Assembly (NCBI GenBank): GCA_963848825.1
Contig: CAWKFA010000016.1
Location: forward strand, 124,001 to 188,000
Direction of reading: 5' to 3'
Source: CAVVSQ01 sp963848825
GTDB taxonomy: Bacteria > Planctomycetota > Planctomycetia > Gemmatales > Gemmataceae
Length of the DNA stretch: 64,000 bases
In this document: piece after piece, positions 20,597 to 29,728 of the stretch
Layout of the letters: each line of letters starts with the position of its first letter
Numbering within the stretch: position 1 is the first letter of the stretch
Program-made: the position numbers and the translations under genes
The notes under the pieces: generated by a model
The model's input: only the letters and a program-made list of their open reading frames with translations
Databases searched by the model: none
Told to the model about the DNA's origin: nothing

Positions 20597-21043
20597 TTAA
20601 GTGGCGCCTTCGCAAACCATCGTTACCGTGCTCGTGATATTCAGCGTCGGCATGGTCACGAACGGAATGATGTTCATGAATTTGTATTTGCCGGTTACGG
20701 TGACCGAGATCAGGTCTCCGGCAGCGAGATTATTGACGGCCGTGGACACTCCCGCGTGTGTGCCCGACATCGTCACGGTGAATGTGCTAAAGCTCGAGAT
20801 TTCCTTGCCCATGTAATTGGTGACGAGAGTGGAAACGGTGGTGCTAATGCCCGCGTTGGTGTTGTTGACCAGTGCATAACGGCAGCCTTCGCGCGTGGCG
20901 TTGTTGAGGACGTTCCAATCCATCAGCAGGCGGCCATATTCGAAGATACCAAAAAACATCATGAGCATCGGAATCATGATAAATGCCGTCTCGATCGCGG
21001 CCGCGCCGCCTCGCTTTTGCCCGCGATTCTTCACGATCACCAT
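20597..21043 (-). CDS. TadE-like pilus assembly protein (first to the left of the pair)
   Basis: The ATG at 21043 is chosen over longer in-frame starts because it has an AGGAG ribosome site and places the basic segment (NRGQKRGG) right at the N-terminus. The 148-residue protein carries the TadE signature: Ala-Ile-Glu (AAAIETAFIMIPMLMMFFG) at the start of a single membrane helix, then GIFEYGRLLMDWNVLNNATREGCR. The rest is a beta-rich extracytoplasmic domain. TadE pseudopilins help assemble tight-adherence (Flp) pili or related secretion machinery. No tadA, tadB or tadC genes are in the window, so the machinery must be elsewhere, or these act as stand-alone surface proteins. Confidence 0.82.
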   Translation of the reverse strand: MVIVKNRGQKRGGAAAIETAFIMIPMLMMFFGIFEYGRLLMDWNVLNNATREGCRYALVNNTNAGISTTVSTLVTNYMGKEISSFSTFTVTMSGTHAGVSTAVNNLAAGDLISVTVTGKYKFMNIIPFVTMPTLNITSTVTMVCEGAT

Positions 21044-21111
21044 GGTCCTTCTCCTGGAGTGCCTGCTCTTCAATGCCTCTGACCAGACGCCGCTCTCAGT
21101 ACCGAACACGC

Positions 21112-21693
21112 CTACTGGGCAGCCAGGTACGGCGCGATCTGGAATGGGGAATCGACCATCGACGCCCAATTCACGGAAGCGTAAATCCGAGATTTGCCGG
21201 TGATGTAAGCGACCGGAATCCAGCCAATGCTGGCATACGGCACCTGCACACCGATCTGATAGTTGTCGAGCTGTGCCATTCCCGTGGGGTCCGAAATGGA
21301 CGGGGTCGTGACATCCGTGAACGTCATCGTGAACAGCTCCCTGTTCTTGGTATTGTCCCAGACCGTGTAACCGGTCGTATTCGCCGGCATGGCCACCACC
21401 GGAGCGATCGTGCTCGTGGAATGTCCACTGCCGAAAGCGGTCGGCTCGGCATTTTGCAAATAAAGCTGCAAGTTGGCCACAACGGCAAGCATGTTAGCCT
21501 GCCCCGTGGAGGCATCCCGGGCTGCTTCGCGGGTGGAGTTCCACATGACCTGCTGCACTTCGGTCATGCGCCCCACTTCCCAGAGCCCGAGCAACAAAAA
21601 GGCGATAACGGGCAGGCAGACCGCGAACTCGACTGTCGCTATGCCAGGGCGGTGGGATTTTGCCGACTTTTTCTTGAACGATGTCGCGAACAT
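21112..21693 (-). CDS. TadE-like pilus assembly protein, second copy
   Basis: The ATG at 21693 follows a GGGAG ribosome site; a longer in-frame start eight codons upstream lacks one. The N-terminus is basic (FKKKSAKSHRPG) and is followed by the TadE hallmark ATVEFAVCLPVIAFLLLGLWEVGRM with its conserved Glu, then VQQVMWNSTREAARDAS. The 193-residue protein differs from its neighbour outside this region, so this is not a recent duplicate. It is the promoter-proximal gene of the TadE-TadE-TadG-ABC set, with 68 bases before the next gene. Confidence 0.82.
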   Translation of the reverse strand: MFATSFKKKSAKSHRPGIATVEFAVCLPVIAFLLLGLWEVGRMTEVQQVMWNSTREAARDASTGQANMLAVVANLQLYLQNAEPTAFGSGHSTSTIAPVVAMPANTTGYTVWDNTKNRELFTMTFTDVTTPSISDPTGMAQLDNYQIGVQVPYASIGWIPVAYITGKSRIYASVNWASMVDSPFQIAPYLAAQ

Positions 21694-21915
21694 GCATGGT
21701 CTCCCGTCACGATCCAATGATGGGTCAACTGAAAGTTAGGTCGCACGATGGCCGCTGTCCAAAAAAAATGAGGATTACAGGCAAAAAAAATTGGTTAAAT
21801 CGATAATTCGGTGATATGGGCCCGTTAGCCAGATCCGGAAAGGCCACTCAAGCCCCCTGGCGGCGAAAATTGGCATGTGGGCTATCACAGCTGGGCGACC
21901 CAAACTGTACCCTAA
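21694..21915. other. Intergenic region upstream of the tad-like genes
   Basis: This stretch must contain the promoter of the minus-strand tad-like genes. Runs of A (near 21762-21790) make the 5' flank unusually AT-rich for this genome. I see no convincing gene or RNA here. Confidence 0.35.
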
Positions 21916-22011
21916 AGCCCGTTGAAAAAGGGGTCAGACCCCCTTGAAGCCAACAGAGTTTTCAACGTTTTGCAGCGTATTGAAGGGGTCTGACCCCTTT
22001 TTCAACGGGCT
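21916..22011 (-). terminator. Large inverted repeat after the FGE gene (interspersed element)
   Basis: AGCCCGTTGAAAAAGGGGTC at 21916-21935 is complementary to the segment ending at 22011, with about 40 bases between the arms that also pair partly. The element starts one base beyond the FGE stop codon (TAG at 22015-22013, minus strand), so it is well placed as a terminator. A shorter copy lies at 25744-25784. Confidence 0.7.
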
Positions 22012-22012
22012 A

Positions 22013-23137
22013 CTAACGCACGCAGCGAAAGCCGATGTGATTGGCGGGGCTTGCCGGCTCACCCTTGCCGCGTGCGCCGGGAAGGTAACGCATGCAATAA
22101 TTCTCGGCACAAAGGAATGAGCCCCCGCGTTGCACACGCTTGGGCACTCCCGGTTCGGCCGGATCGAAGCTTGCAGGCGGTCCCTGGGGATTTTGCGACT
22201 GGGAATAGCTGTAATAATTTGGCTGGTACCAGTCGGCACACCATTCCCAGACGTTGCCGGCCATATCATGAAGGCCGAAACCATTGGCAGGGAACGAGGC
22301 TGCCGGCGCTGTGGTCTTGAAGCCATCTTCAACGGTATTCAGGTTCGGAAAGGTGCCCTGCCAGGTGTTGGCCATGCACTTGCCACTGGGCCTGGCATCG
22401 TCCCCCCAGCAAAACCGTTGACGATCCAGTCCGCCGCGGGCCGCGAACTCCCATTCCGCCTCGGTTGGCAGGCGTTTCTTCGCCCACTTCGCATAAGCAA
22501 CCGCATCGTCGTAAGCGATGTGCACGGCCGGATGATTTTGCCGTTCCTTGATGTTGCTTGCCCGTCCTTCGGGATGGCGCCAGTCCGCACCCTTGACGGC
22601 TTTCCACCATTGCAGCGGATTGGTGTCGCCGGCGTTTGGATCGACCGGTTTTTCAGGTGCGGCGAACACAATGGAAAAGGGCTCCAGCGTGTCCCGTTCC
22701 GCCTTGGGGAGCTGGGGCAGGTCCGGCTTTTGCTCGGCGATGGTCACATAGCCGGTAGCATCGACGAATTGCTGAAACTGCGCATTCGTCACCTCGGTTT
22801 GATCCATCCAGAAGCCATCGACGGTCACCTTGTGGACCGGTTTGGCGTCCGGAAATTGTTCGCTACCCATCCAAAATGTCCCGCCGGGCACCCAGACCAT
22901 GCCTGCGGGCGCTGGCCCGGAGGGTTTCGCCGTGTTGAGCTTGATCATGCCGGCAGTTTCTACCGCGGCGTGAGAAGAAGTGACGAACCAGTTATGACGA
23001 TAGCCCACGATCGCGCATCCAAGAAGAGCACCCACGCCGAGATAGCACGCCACCAGCACCCAGTGTCTTCTGGACACGGGAGAGGGCGTGGGCACGGTGA
23101 CAGGGTCTTTTCGTGCTCGGCGGGATTTTTTCGCCAT
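22013..23137 (-). CDS. Formylglycine-generating enzyme (SUMF1 family), membrane-anchored
   Basis: The 374-residue protein starts with a basic stretch and one membrane helix (residues about 26-47), then a complete FGE-sulfatase domain: MVWVPGGTFWMGSE, DQTEVTNAQFQQFV, HIAYDDAVAYAKWAKKRLPTEAEWEFAARGG, DMAGNVWEWCADWY and RGGSFLCAENYCMRY. The two cysteines in that last motif (Cys343 and Cys348) match the catalytic pair of aerobic FGE, unlike many SUMF1-domain proteins that lack them. The enzyme would oxidise the sulfatase cysteine to formylglycine. It is the last gene of an operon headed by a cysteine-type sulfatase, its likely client, and is followed at once by a terminator-like repeat. Confidence 0.88.
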   Translation of the reverse strand: MAKKSRRARKDPVTVPTPSPVSRRHWVLVACYLGVGALLGCAIVGYRHNWFVTSSHAAVETAGMIKLNTAKPSGPAPAGMVWVPGGTFWMGSEQFPDAKPVHKVTVDGFWMDQTEVTNAQFQQFVDATGYVTIAEQKPDLPQLPKAERDTLEPFSIVFAAPEKPVDPNAGDTNPLQWWKAVKGADWRHPEGRASNIKERQNHPAVHIAYDDAVAYAKWAKKRLPTEAEWEFAARGGLDRQRFCWGDDARPSGKCMANTWQGTFPNLNTVEDGFKTTAPAASFPANGFGLHDMAGNVWEWCADWYQPNYYSYSQSQNPQGPPASFDPAEPGVPKRVQRGGSFLCAENYCMRYLPGARGKGEPASPANHIGFRCVR

Positions 23138-23167
23138 CGCTGCAAACCTTGGTTGGCGCGGCCGCAG

Positions 23168-23593
23168 TTAGCGCATGCGCGTCATTTTTATGAGCTCGCC
23201 CTGTTGATCCTGAACGATGAACCTTAGCTCCGTAAGCTCAAGAATTGTTTGCTCGTGGGTCACCTTGAAGCCGTGAGTGGGATCCACAAGCGTAACGCGA
23301 AAGCCGTCCCCCTCCATCTGCACTGATCCGTCGAAAGCAATCTCGTTGCCATTCTGCTTGAGCGCGAGCACCATGGTTCCATCCCTGGCAAACTCGATCG
23401 TCGCTCCCTGATTCTCGCCTTCGACAATGAGCCATTTGCCGAGCATGAGCGGATGCAAGTCGCCGAGCATCGACTCCAGGACAGCCACCGTGACTACCGC
23501 CGCCGCAAGAACATAAAGAACGGCACTCGCCCAGGCCGGCAAGCCCTTACGTGTGATAGCCGGAGCGTTCGGAGAAGCGGGCACGGAGCGCAT
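23168..23593 (-). CDS. Small membrane protein of unknown function
   Basis: This 141-residue protein has one membrane helix near residues 20-42 (AVLYVLAAAVVTVAVLES). A soluble beta-rich domain follows (LGKWLIVEGENQGATIEFA, then ELTELRFIVQDQQGEL), which resembles small lipocalin-like or DUF-type extracytoplasmic modules in planctomycetes. I do not recognise the family. It lies 20 bases after the sulfatase and 30 bases before FGE, so it is probably part of the same operon and faces the same compartment. Confidence 0.6.
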   Translation of the reverse strand: MRSVPASPNAPAITRKGLPAWASAVLYVLAAAVVTVAVLESMLGDLHPLMLGKWLIVEGENQGATIEFARDGTMVLALKQNGNEIAFDGSVQMEGDGFRVTLVDPTHGFKVTHEQTILELTELRFIVQDQQGELIKMTRMR

Positions 23594-23613
23594 GGATTAC
23601 TCAGAGACTGATT

Positions 23614-24999
23614 TCAGTTTTTTGAGGCCTGCACGGGCCACTGGGCAGATTCGGTCCGCGCCCCGGCCAGATACTTTTCAAGGCGGCCGATGATATCCGG
23701 GTGATCGCGGGCGACATCCTTTGTCTCGCTGATGTCCTTGCTCAAATCATATAGTTCCAACGGCCCGCCCCGTTTGTCGCGTACGGCTTTCCAGTCGCCC
23801 ATGCGGACGCCCTGCTGAAAGCCCTTTTCATGAAATTCCCAGTAAAGGAAGTCGTGCTGCTTCTGTGTACCTTGGCCCAAAAGCGTCGGCACGACAGATA
23901 ACCCATCAAGTCCCGCGGGCACCCGGGCGCCCCCAAGTTCGGCGGCCGTTGGCAAAAAGTCCCAGAAAGCCCAAACCTGGTCGCTCTGTTTGCCAGCCGG
24001 TATCTTACCTGGCCAGCGCACGATCATGGGCATGCGCACCCCCCCTTCGTGCAGAGATCGCTTGATCCCACGCAACAAGCCCGAGCTGTGGAAGAAAAGC
24101 GGATCACCGCCTCCTTCCTGGTGTGGTCCATTATCGCTGGTGAAAAATACGATGGTATCGTCGTCGAGCCCAAGGGCACGCAGCCTGGCAAACACCCGGC
24201 CTATGTCCGCGTCCATACGCGTGATCATCGCCGCGTGGTTCTTTTGCTGCTGCGGCCAGGTCTCCTGGGTGTACGGCTCGTCACTGGGCACCTCCATACC
24301 TTTTTTGCCGGCCTCATTATTGGCGTGGGGAGTTGTGTACGCCAGGTATAAAAAGAAGGGCTGGTCCTTGTTTTTGTCGATAAAGTCCAGGGCCTCCTTG
24401 GTGAAGAGGTCCGGTGCATAGACGACTCGTTTCGTGGCCACACCCTTGACGACAACATTGGGCAGCGGCACCTTGGTCTCGTCGCGCCACAGGTAATCGG
24501 GATAGTAGTTATGCGCGTGGGTTTGATTGAGAAAGCCAAAAAAAGAATCAAAGCCCTGCCTGGTCGGCACCCCGGAGGTTTCAGGTTCGCCCAACCCCCA
24601 CTTACCGACGAGGCCGGTGACGTAACCCGCCATCTTGAGGAGGGTGGCGATGGTTAGCTCGCTCTTCGTCAGCGGCACGTTCTTGTTGCCCCGAATCAGG
24701 CAGTGCCCCGTGTTTTTGCCGGTCATGAGACAGCAGCGCGAGGGTGCGCATACGGTACTGCCCGCGTAGGCTTGCTTGAAGAGCATGCCCTGGGCAGCCA
24801 TCTTGTCGAGATTCGGCGTCTTGATTTTCTGTTGGCCATAACAGCCGAGATCGCCATAGCCGAGGTCGTCGGCCAGAATGAAAATGATATTGGGCTTCCT
24901 GGCCTTCGCATCCTTTTGAGCAAGGGCGCCGCCGGCGCTCATATTCCAGAGAATAACCGGCAATAAAAGAGCGAGTAGTCGCATGGCAAGGTTGCGCAT
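23614..24999 (-). CDS. Type I arylsulfatase, exported
   Basis: The ATG at 24999 is favoured because GGAG lies eight bases upstream and it opens a signal peptide (MRNLAMRLLALLLPVILW, cleavage after ALAQ); a GTG at 25020 is the alternative. The mature enzyme begins with KPNIIFILADDLGYGDLGCYG, which holds the metal-binding Asp pair. The formylglycine site is Cys84 in CAPSRCCLMTG, matching the C-x-P-S-R consensus. Later motifs include VGKWGLGEPE, FFTSDNGPH and WPGKIPAGKQSDQVWAFWDFLPT. At 461 residues it has normal family length. It would desulfate polysaccharides or other sulfate esters in the periplasm. The active cysteine must be converted to formylglycine, for which the operon supplies FGE. 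Confidence 0.92.
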   Translation of the reverse strand: MRNLAMRLLALLLPVILWNMSAGGALAQKDAKARKPNIIFILADDLGYGDLGCYGQQKIKTPNLDKMAAQGMLFKQAYAGSTVCAPSRCCLMTGKNTGHCLIRGNKNVPLTKSELTIATLLKMAGYVTGLVGKWGLGEPETSGVPTRQGFDSFFGFLNQTHAHNYYPDYLWRDETKVPLPNVVVKGVATKRVVYAPDLFTKEALDFIDKNKDQPFFLYLAYTTPHANNEAGKKGMEVPSDEPYTQETWPQQQKNHAAMITRMDADIGRVFARLRALGLDDDTIVFFTSDNGPHQEGGGDPLFFHSSGLLRGIKRSLHEGGVRMPMIVRWPGKIPAGKQSDQVWAFWDFLPTAAELGGARVPAGLDGLSVVPTLLGQGTQKQHDFLYWEFHEKGFQQGVRMGDWKAVRDKRGGPLELYDLSKDISETKDVARDHPDIIGRLEKYLAGARTESAQWPVQASKN

Positions 25000-25118
25000 T
25001 CCGATGTCTCCATTGGGCACCGTTCAAGTTTAATCCGGAGGCAGGCGAGGATCAACAAAGAAACGAATCGCGAGATAGGTATGCATGTAAAACCACTCAA
25101 AGCCAGCACCTTTTTCCG

Positions 25119-25724
25119 TCAGTCGACGGCGATGCCCATTTGCAGCAATTGAGCGACGAAATTGCCGCCCGGTTTATATACCAGTCCGCGCAACCCGGCC
25201 GCAGCGGCGCCCGCAATGTTGGCGGGCAGATCGTCGATAAACAGACACTCGTCGGCCGGGCACCCCGCTAATTGCTGACAATGCCGAAAAAAGCCGGCTC
25301 TGGGTTTGCGTACTCCAATCTCATGCGACAGGACAATGGCGTCAAACGAGCCCAGAATCTCCGCGAACTGGCGCTGAAAATGCGCCGAATGAATGGTGTT
25401 GGTGTTGCTGCCCAGGAGAATACGATAGCGTTTCTTGAGGCGCGGGATCAAGCCGCAAATCTCCGGGTTGGGCTCAAAGATATCGCCGATGGCAGCGGTA
25501 AGAAACTTGTTGTCGCAGCGCAGCCGACACAGGTCACGGAAGGCGGTCAAAAACTCGTCGGCGCCCAGCCGGCCCGATTCGAAATCATCCTCCAGTTGGT
25601 CCTGGTAGACGGTCGCGAACATCTCCTTCGCTGACATGTCCGTAAAAGGCTCAAGTCGCTTGAGCGTCCTGGCGTGATCGAAGAAGCCAATCACGTTGCC
25701 GAAGTCAAAAATAAGCGCTTGCAA
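25119..25724 (-). CDS. HAD-family hydrolase (YihX-like phosphatase)
   Basis: The frame is open upstream to 25844, but that stretch only translates a repeat element. A TTG at 25724 has GGAG eight bases upstream and gives the usual N-terminus MQALIFDFGNVIGFFD; a GTG at 25733 lacks a spaced ribosome site. The protein of about 201 residues has HAD motif I with the nucleophile Asp in IFDFGNV, motif II in LLGSNTNTIH, motif III Lys in GVRKPRAGFF, and motif IV in CLFIDDLPANIAGAAAAGL. It belongs to the HAD-IA group that dephosphorylates small sugar phosphates or nucleotides. The physiological substrate is unknown. It lies downstream of the Rad50-like gene on the same strand but is separated from it by a strong hairpin. 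Confidence 0.8.
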   Translation of the reverse strand: MQALIFDFGNVIGFFDHARTLKRLEPFTDMSAKEMFATVYQDQLEDDFESGRLGADEFLTAFRDLCRLRCDNKFLTAAIGDIFEPNPEICGLIPRLKKRYRILLGSNTNTIHSAHFQRQFAEILGSFDAIVLSHEIGVRKPRAGFFRHCQQLAGCPADECLFIDDLPANIAGAAAAGLRGLVYKPGGNFVAQLLQMGIAVD

Positions 25725-25743
25725 GTCAGTCACTCCATTTAGC

Positions 25744-25784
25744 AGCCCGTTGAAAAAGGGGTCAGACCCCTTTTTCAACGGGCT
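25744..25784 (-). terminator. Near-perfect palindromic hairpin after the Rad50-like gene
   Basis: Two 19-base arms (AGCCCGTTGAAAAAGGGGT and its exact complement) surround a three-base loop, with five T inside the 3' arm. The hairpin begins one base beyond the Rad50-like stop codon (25786-25788). It is a second copy of the element at 21916-22011. Confidence 0.8.
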
Positions 25785-25785
25785 G

Positions 25786-28523
25786 TTAGCTTCGCCGAAT
25801 TGCTTTGGCCAGATCAATATGGGTGGCACCGGGCAAATGATCAAAGCGCTCCGGGTGGCACGTCAAGATCAGGATCTGGAGAGGGCCCGCGGGCGGTGTC
25901 CAGCCGGGACCGCCATCCGCGGCGAGGCGGAGTATATTCAGAAGATTGCGATGCTTGCCGGCATCGGCGTGTGCCAGCGGATCATCGAGGATGGCCACCA
26001 CCGGTTCGGCTTTTGCCAGGATGCCGCCCAGGGCGAGTCGAACCAGCAAGCTAAGCTGTTCGCCGGTCCCATACGATTCATCGGCGATGCCCGCCGGCGC
26101 CTGCTCCCGATTGCCTTTATCCATGACAATGCCTTCGGGCATGAATCCATCACCAAAGCGGACTTCCTGATACTCGTTCAGGCCGATCTTGCGCGACCAA
26201 TCCAAAACACGGCTGGCGACCGGCCCCATGACTTGCTGGACCTGATTCTCTTTACGCGCTTCAAACAAAGCACGCAAATAGTTATGAGCTTCCGCGTCCA
26301 ACTTCTCGCGAGCCAGCGCGGTTTCGGCTTCCTGATAGGCTGCTTCCGCGTCGGCCAGGTTGAGGTGAAGTCCTTCGTTGCCGCGTAATTCTCCCGCCAG
26401 CCCGTCTATTTCCTTTTCCAGCTCACGTAGACGCCGCTGGCGTTCCTTTTGAGCAGCTTCACCTTCGGCGAGGCGGCGATCGATGGATTTTTCAACCTCC
26501 GTCAACGCGTGTTCCGCCAGGCGTTCGCTGGCTGCCGCCTCGGCTTTCTGCGCCTGTGCCAGGCATTCTTGAAGTTCCGCTTCGTTGCCCAGGCGCTCGA
26601 GTTCATGGCAGCTCGCCGATTCAAAGCTCAGCGCCCCAGCCAGTTTCTTTTGGTGTGCTTGCCAATTCTCCTCTGCCTGACGCAATAGACCAGAGGAGGC
26701 CCTGGTGGCCACTTCTTGCTGCTGGCGAAGCGATGTCAGTTCCGTCGTGTGCGCCCGAAATGCGTTTTCCAGCGCATCGATTTGCGCGGCATCCGGTTGC
26801 CAATCCGTCAGATTGAGTCGCCGTTCCAGGATAGCCTGCCTTTGAAACGCAACCGCTTGGTCTCTGGCGTCGATGGCGGCACGCCCGTCCGGCGCCGTCC
26901 TGGCCAGTTCCATCTGAACGCTTCTGAGCCTCTCGGCGCGGGCATTTCGCTGCAACCGCTTTTCCGCCAGACGGTCGAGACATGTCTCATCCGCCGGGTC
27001 CTCTCGAAACGAGCGTACCGTGGCATCAAAATCGCGGTCCCGGTCCGCGAGGTCCCGAGCTACACGGTTCAAGTCGAGATTTTCAACGGCGCGGGCCACC
27101 TCGATCTTACCAAGCGCGGCCATGGTTATCTCGGCCCGCTGCCGCAGGTGCCAAAGTACGGTCGCGCCGGCGCCGGCGTGACTGGTCCCGCGTTCTGTCC
27201 GTCCAAAGTTATCTCGAGTGAGATCGGCTCATGCAGCGTGATCGCCAGTGTCAATTCGTCCGTTTTGAGTTTAGCGTGTAACGTGCCGGCTTGCCGCCGG
27301 TTATCGCGCAGCGCGGCCAGTTGCTTTTCATCCGGCGCCACTTCGGTTGCGAGATAAGTCTCCAGTTCCGCTATTTCCTTTTCATATTGCGCGATGGAGT
27401 CTCTTTGTCGTTGCAACTGCCCGTGTTGCTGAACGAGCATCAACAGTTTGCGGCGGTCGTCAATTTCGTCTCGGTTCAAACGATGGTGCTCTTCGGTCTG
27501 CCGAGAGTTCTCCAACAGCCGTTCTTCCTTTTCGTGGGCCTGCTGGGCAGCCTGCCGCCGGTCCTGGGCCGCCTGTGCCTCGGCCGTGACCAATTCGACG
27601 GCACGCGCAGCTTCCGCACGCCGCTTTTGGCCCGCTACCAGGGCTTTGATCATTGCCTCCGCTTGCTGTCGCCGCGTGCCGCAGGCCTTCAGCTCATTCG
27701 TCGCCTCGCTATTGCGGCGAAGCCGTTCCTGGCAGCGCTCCCACTCCTGCTTCAATTCCTGGATTTCCTTGGTAGACTGATCGACGTCCCTCTGGCGACT
27801 GGGCAATTCCTCTTCGTAACTTTGCATTCTGCTCAGGGAACTTTCCCATTTCTTCAACCTGGAGGTTTCCTCCTGCAACGTTTGAAGTCGTTTCTTGACC
27901 GTTTCTTCCAGGCGACTAACGGGTGAATTTTCCTTTTGCCGGCCCAGCGGCGTGAACCACCTGGCCCAGCGCTCGTCCAGCGTTTGCTTGAAGTGCAAGT
28001 CCTGCCCCGTCACCATCACTCCGAGCACCTCGACGAGTCGCGTCGCCAGCGTGTTGTCGAGGTTTTTCGCCTCCGGCAAACCAACCTCGCCCTGAGCAAG
28101 CCATAGCAACTGGTTGAGCCCGGCTATCGATTTATCGGCACCCAGCAGTTCGCGAACGCGTCGCGATGCTTCTTTGGGCGCTCCTTCAACCCTTATCCAG
28201 TCGGGGCCCCTTCGTTCCTCCAAAAGGGCGCTGCCCTCCTTTTTCTTGGAGAAGACCTTGGTAAGCCGATAAGTGGTCCCGGCGGTGCAAAACTCTATGG
28301 CGACCTTTGGTGGGCCAGCGCCGTCCCAGGAAATACTGTTTTTTACTTCTTTACTGGAGGAATCATGGTCCGCGTCAAAAAGACAACAACGCAGGGCCAG
28401 CATCAGGCTCGATTTTCCCGTGCGATTGGGCCCGTGAAGGACAACAATCCCATCCGGCAAGTCGTTGAGGTTCAGACGTGAGATGTTCCGCCAGTTTTCG
28501 ACCTGAATGCCGCGGAGGATCAT
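25786..28523 (-). CDS. Rad50/SbcC-like SMC ATPase; one frameshift
   Basis: The ATG at 28523 overlaps the stop of the nuclease gene by four bases (ATGA). The N-terminal part has MILRGIQVENWRNI and Walker A GPNRTGKSS (residues 31-39). Long coiled coils rich in Glu, Gln and Arg follow on both sides of the centre. The C-terminal lobe has the signature-like region SYGTGEQLSLLVRLAL, Walker B VVAILDDPLAHAD and the switch His in LILTCHPERF. The frame changes near 27170 in a GGCGCC tract, splitting the reading into two pieces that join as AGATVLWHLRQRAEITMAALG. The joined protein has about 910 residues. I see no CxxC zinc hook in the coiled-coil middle. With the adjacent nuclease it would process DNA ends. 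Confidence 0.83.
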
Positions 28524-29728
28524 GACTCCACCTCCTTGGCGATCCGGTAGAGCAGTAAGAGGGCGCGCTCTGCCACCTGGCGAATAGCAGTCTCGGAGGA
28601 CGCTGTTTCTTCGATGAGCTTGGCGAGCACTCCCTGGAGTACGCCCCTGCCCGCAACAGCGCGTACCTCGTCCTCGGTGGGACGTACATGCAAGTTGGTT
28701 TCGTCAATCTCACCCAGCAAATAGCGCTGGAGCAGTATTTCACGCAACTCCTCGAGGCGGAGCATGTTCTCGGCGTCCAGGACACCGCACAATCGCAACC
28801 TGAGCAGCCGACACTCGACGGTGGGGCGAGTAGCCACGTCATTGATTAGCTGGTCGAGGTCTGCACGCGTAGCCAGTTCGCGGGTTTCATCATGCCAAAA
28901 GAAATGCCCCACATCGATGGCGCTCAGTTGCGGCGCGGCGCCCGGCCCGCTAATGCGAACATGAAGGATTTCCCCCCTGCCCTCATCCAGGAATTCAGCA
29001 CGGTTGCCGCCGCTATAGGGCAGCCATCCCGTCGGACTATCGGGATTACCCTGGAAGCGCATTGGTTCGTGGACGCCGGAGTAGGCAGTACGCTCGGCAC
29101 CCTGACGATCGGCATAAAACGAGCGGCGGTGCCAATGTCCCAGGGCGAGATAATCCAGGTTCAGATCGTCGGCGGCATAGCGCGCGATCAGGTGATCGTC
29201 GGCGGGTAAATCCGCTCGAACCTTCAAGCTGCCGTGGGCAATGCCGATCCGTACGACGTTTGGCCTGGCTCCATTCCCTTCGGTGGTCTGGCCGATCCAC
29301 GCTGTTGGATCGACCATCGAGGTTTTGCGCAGCAGAGGACAGGGGAGTAGCACCACCCCGGCGCCCAGTTCCAGCATGTCGGCATTTTTGAGGACGTGCA
29401 AAGAAACTTCGGTATTTTGATTCCACGGGGGACGGTCCCAAACACTGCCCGCAACGAGAGGGTCATGGTTGCCGGGTAAGACGTAGACCGGCATGGGCAA
29501 GGACGCAAGCATTTCGTACGCCCGGCGGGACGTTAGCCCATCGACCGCGGCGTCATCAAATAAGTCGCCGGCGATGACGAGAAAATCTACTCTGAGTTCC
29601 CTGGCCTTCTTGAGAATGTTGTCCAGCGCGGTGAAGCGCGCCTCACGAACCTTACCCGCTATGGCAGGGTCAAAACGCGTGAGCCGGATGCCCAGATGCA
29701 AATCCGCGGCGTGGAGAAACGACACCAC
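28520..29728 (-). CDS. Mre11/SbcD-like metallophosphoesterase nuclease
   Basis: A GTG at 29728 is chosen because AAGGG lies about ten bases upstream and the next residues are VSFLHAADLHLG, the normal family N-terminus; the frame is open to 29776. The protein of about 402 residues has all five phosphoesterase motifs: DLHLG, GDLFD, GNHD, the His of IAHGS, and GHWH. A C-terminal region of about 130 residues, rich in Leu, Glu and Arg, probably caps the active site and contacts the ATPase. It is followed with a four-base ATGA overlap by the Rad50-like gene, the classic arrangement for an SbcCD/Mre11-Rad50 complex that opens and trims DNA ends and hairpins. The reading frame is intact. Confidence 0.86.
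   Translation of the reverse strand: MVSFLHAADLHLGIRLTRFDPAIAGKVREARFTALDNILKKARELRVDFLVIAGDLFDDAAVDGLTSRRAYEMLASLPMPVYVLPGNHDPLVAGSVWDRPPWNQNTEVSLHVLKNADMLELGAGVVLLPCPLLRKTSMVDPTAWIGQTTEGNGARPNVVRIGIAHGSLKVRADLPADDHLIARYAADDLNLDYLALGHWHRRSFYADRQGAERTAYSGVHEPMRFQGNPDSPTGWLPYSGGNRAEFLDEGRGEILHVRISGPGAAPQLSAIDVGHFFWHDETRELATRADLDQLINDVATRPTVECRLLRLRLCGVLDAENMLRLEELREILLQRYLLGEIDETNLHVRPTEDEVRAVAGRGVLQGVLAKLIEETASSETAIRQVAERALLLLYRIAKEVES

Noticed and set aside
22130..23227. Long plus-strand frame opposite the FGE gene (365 codons)
   Set aside because: The minus strand encodes a complete FGE with catalytic cysteines; the opposite frame shows no domain or ribosome site.
25725..25844. N-terminal extension of the HAD protein
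   Set aside because: The extra codons only translate the hairpin repeat (SPLKKGSDPF), so the start after the repeat is used.
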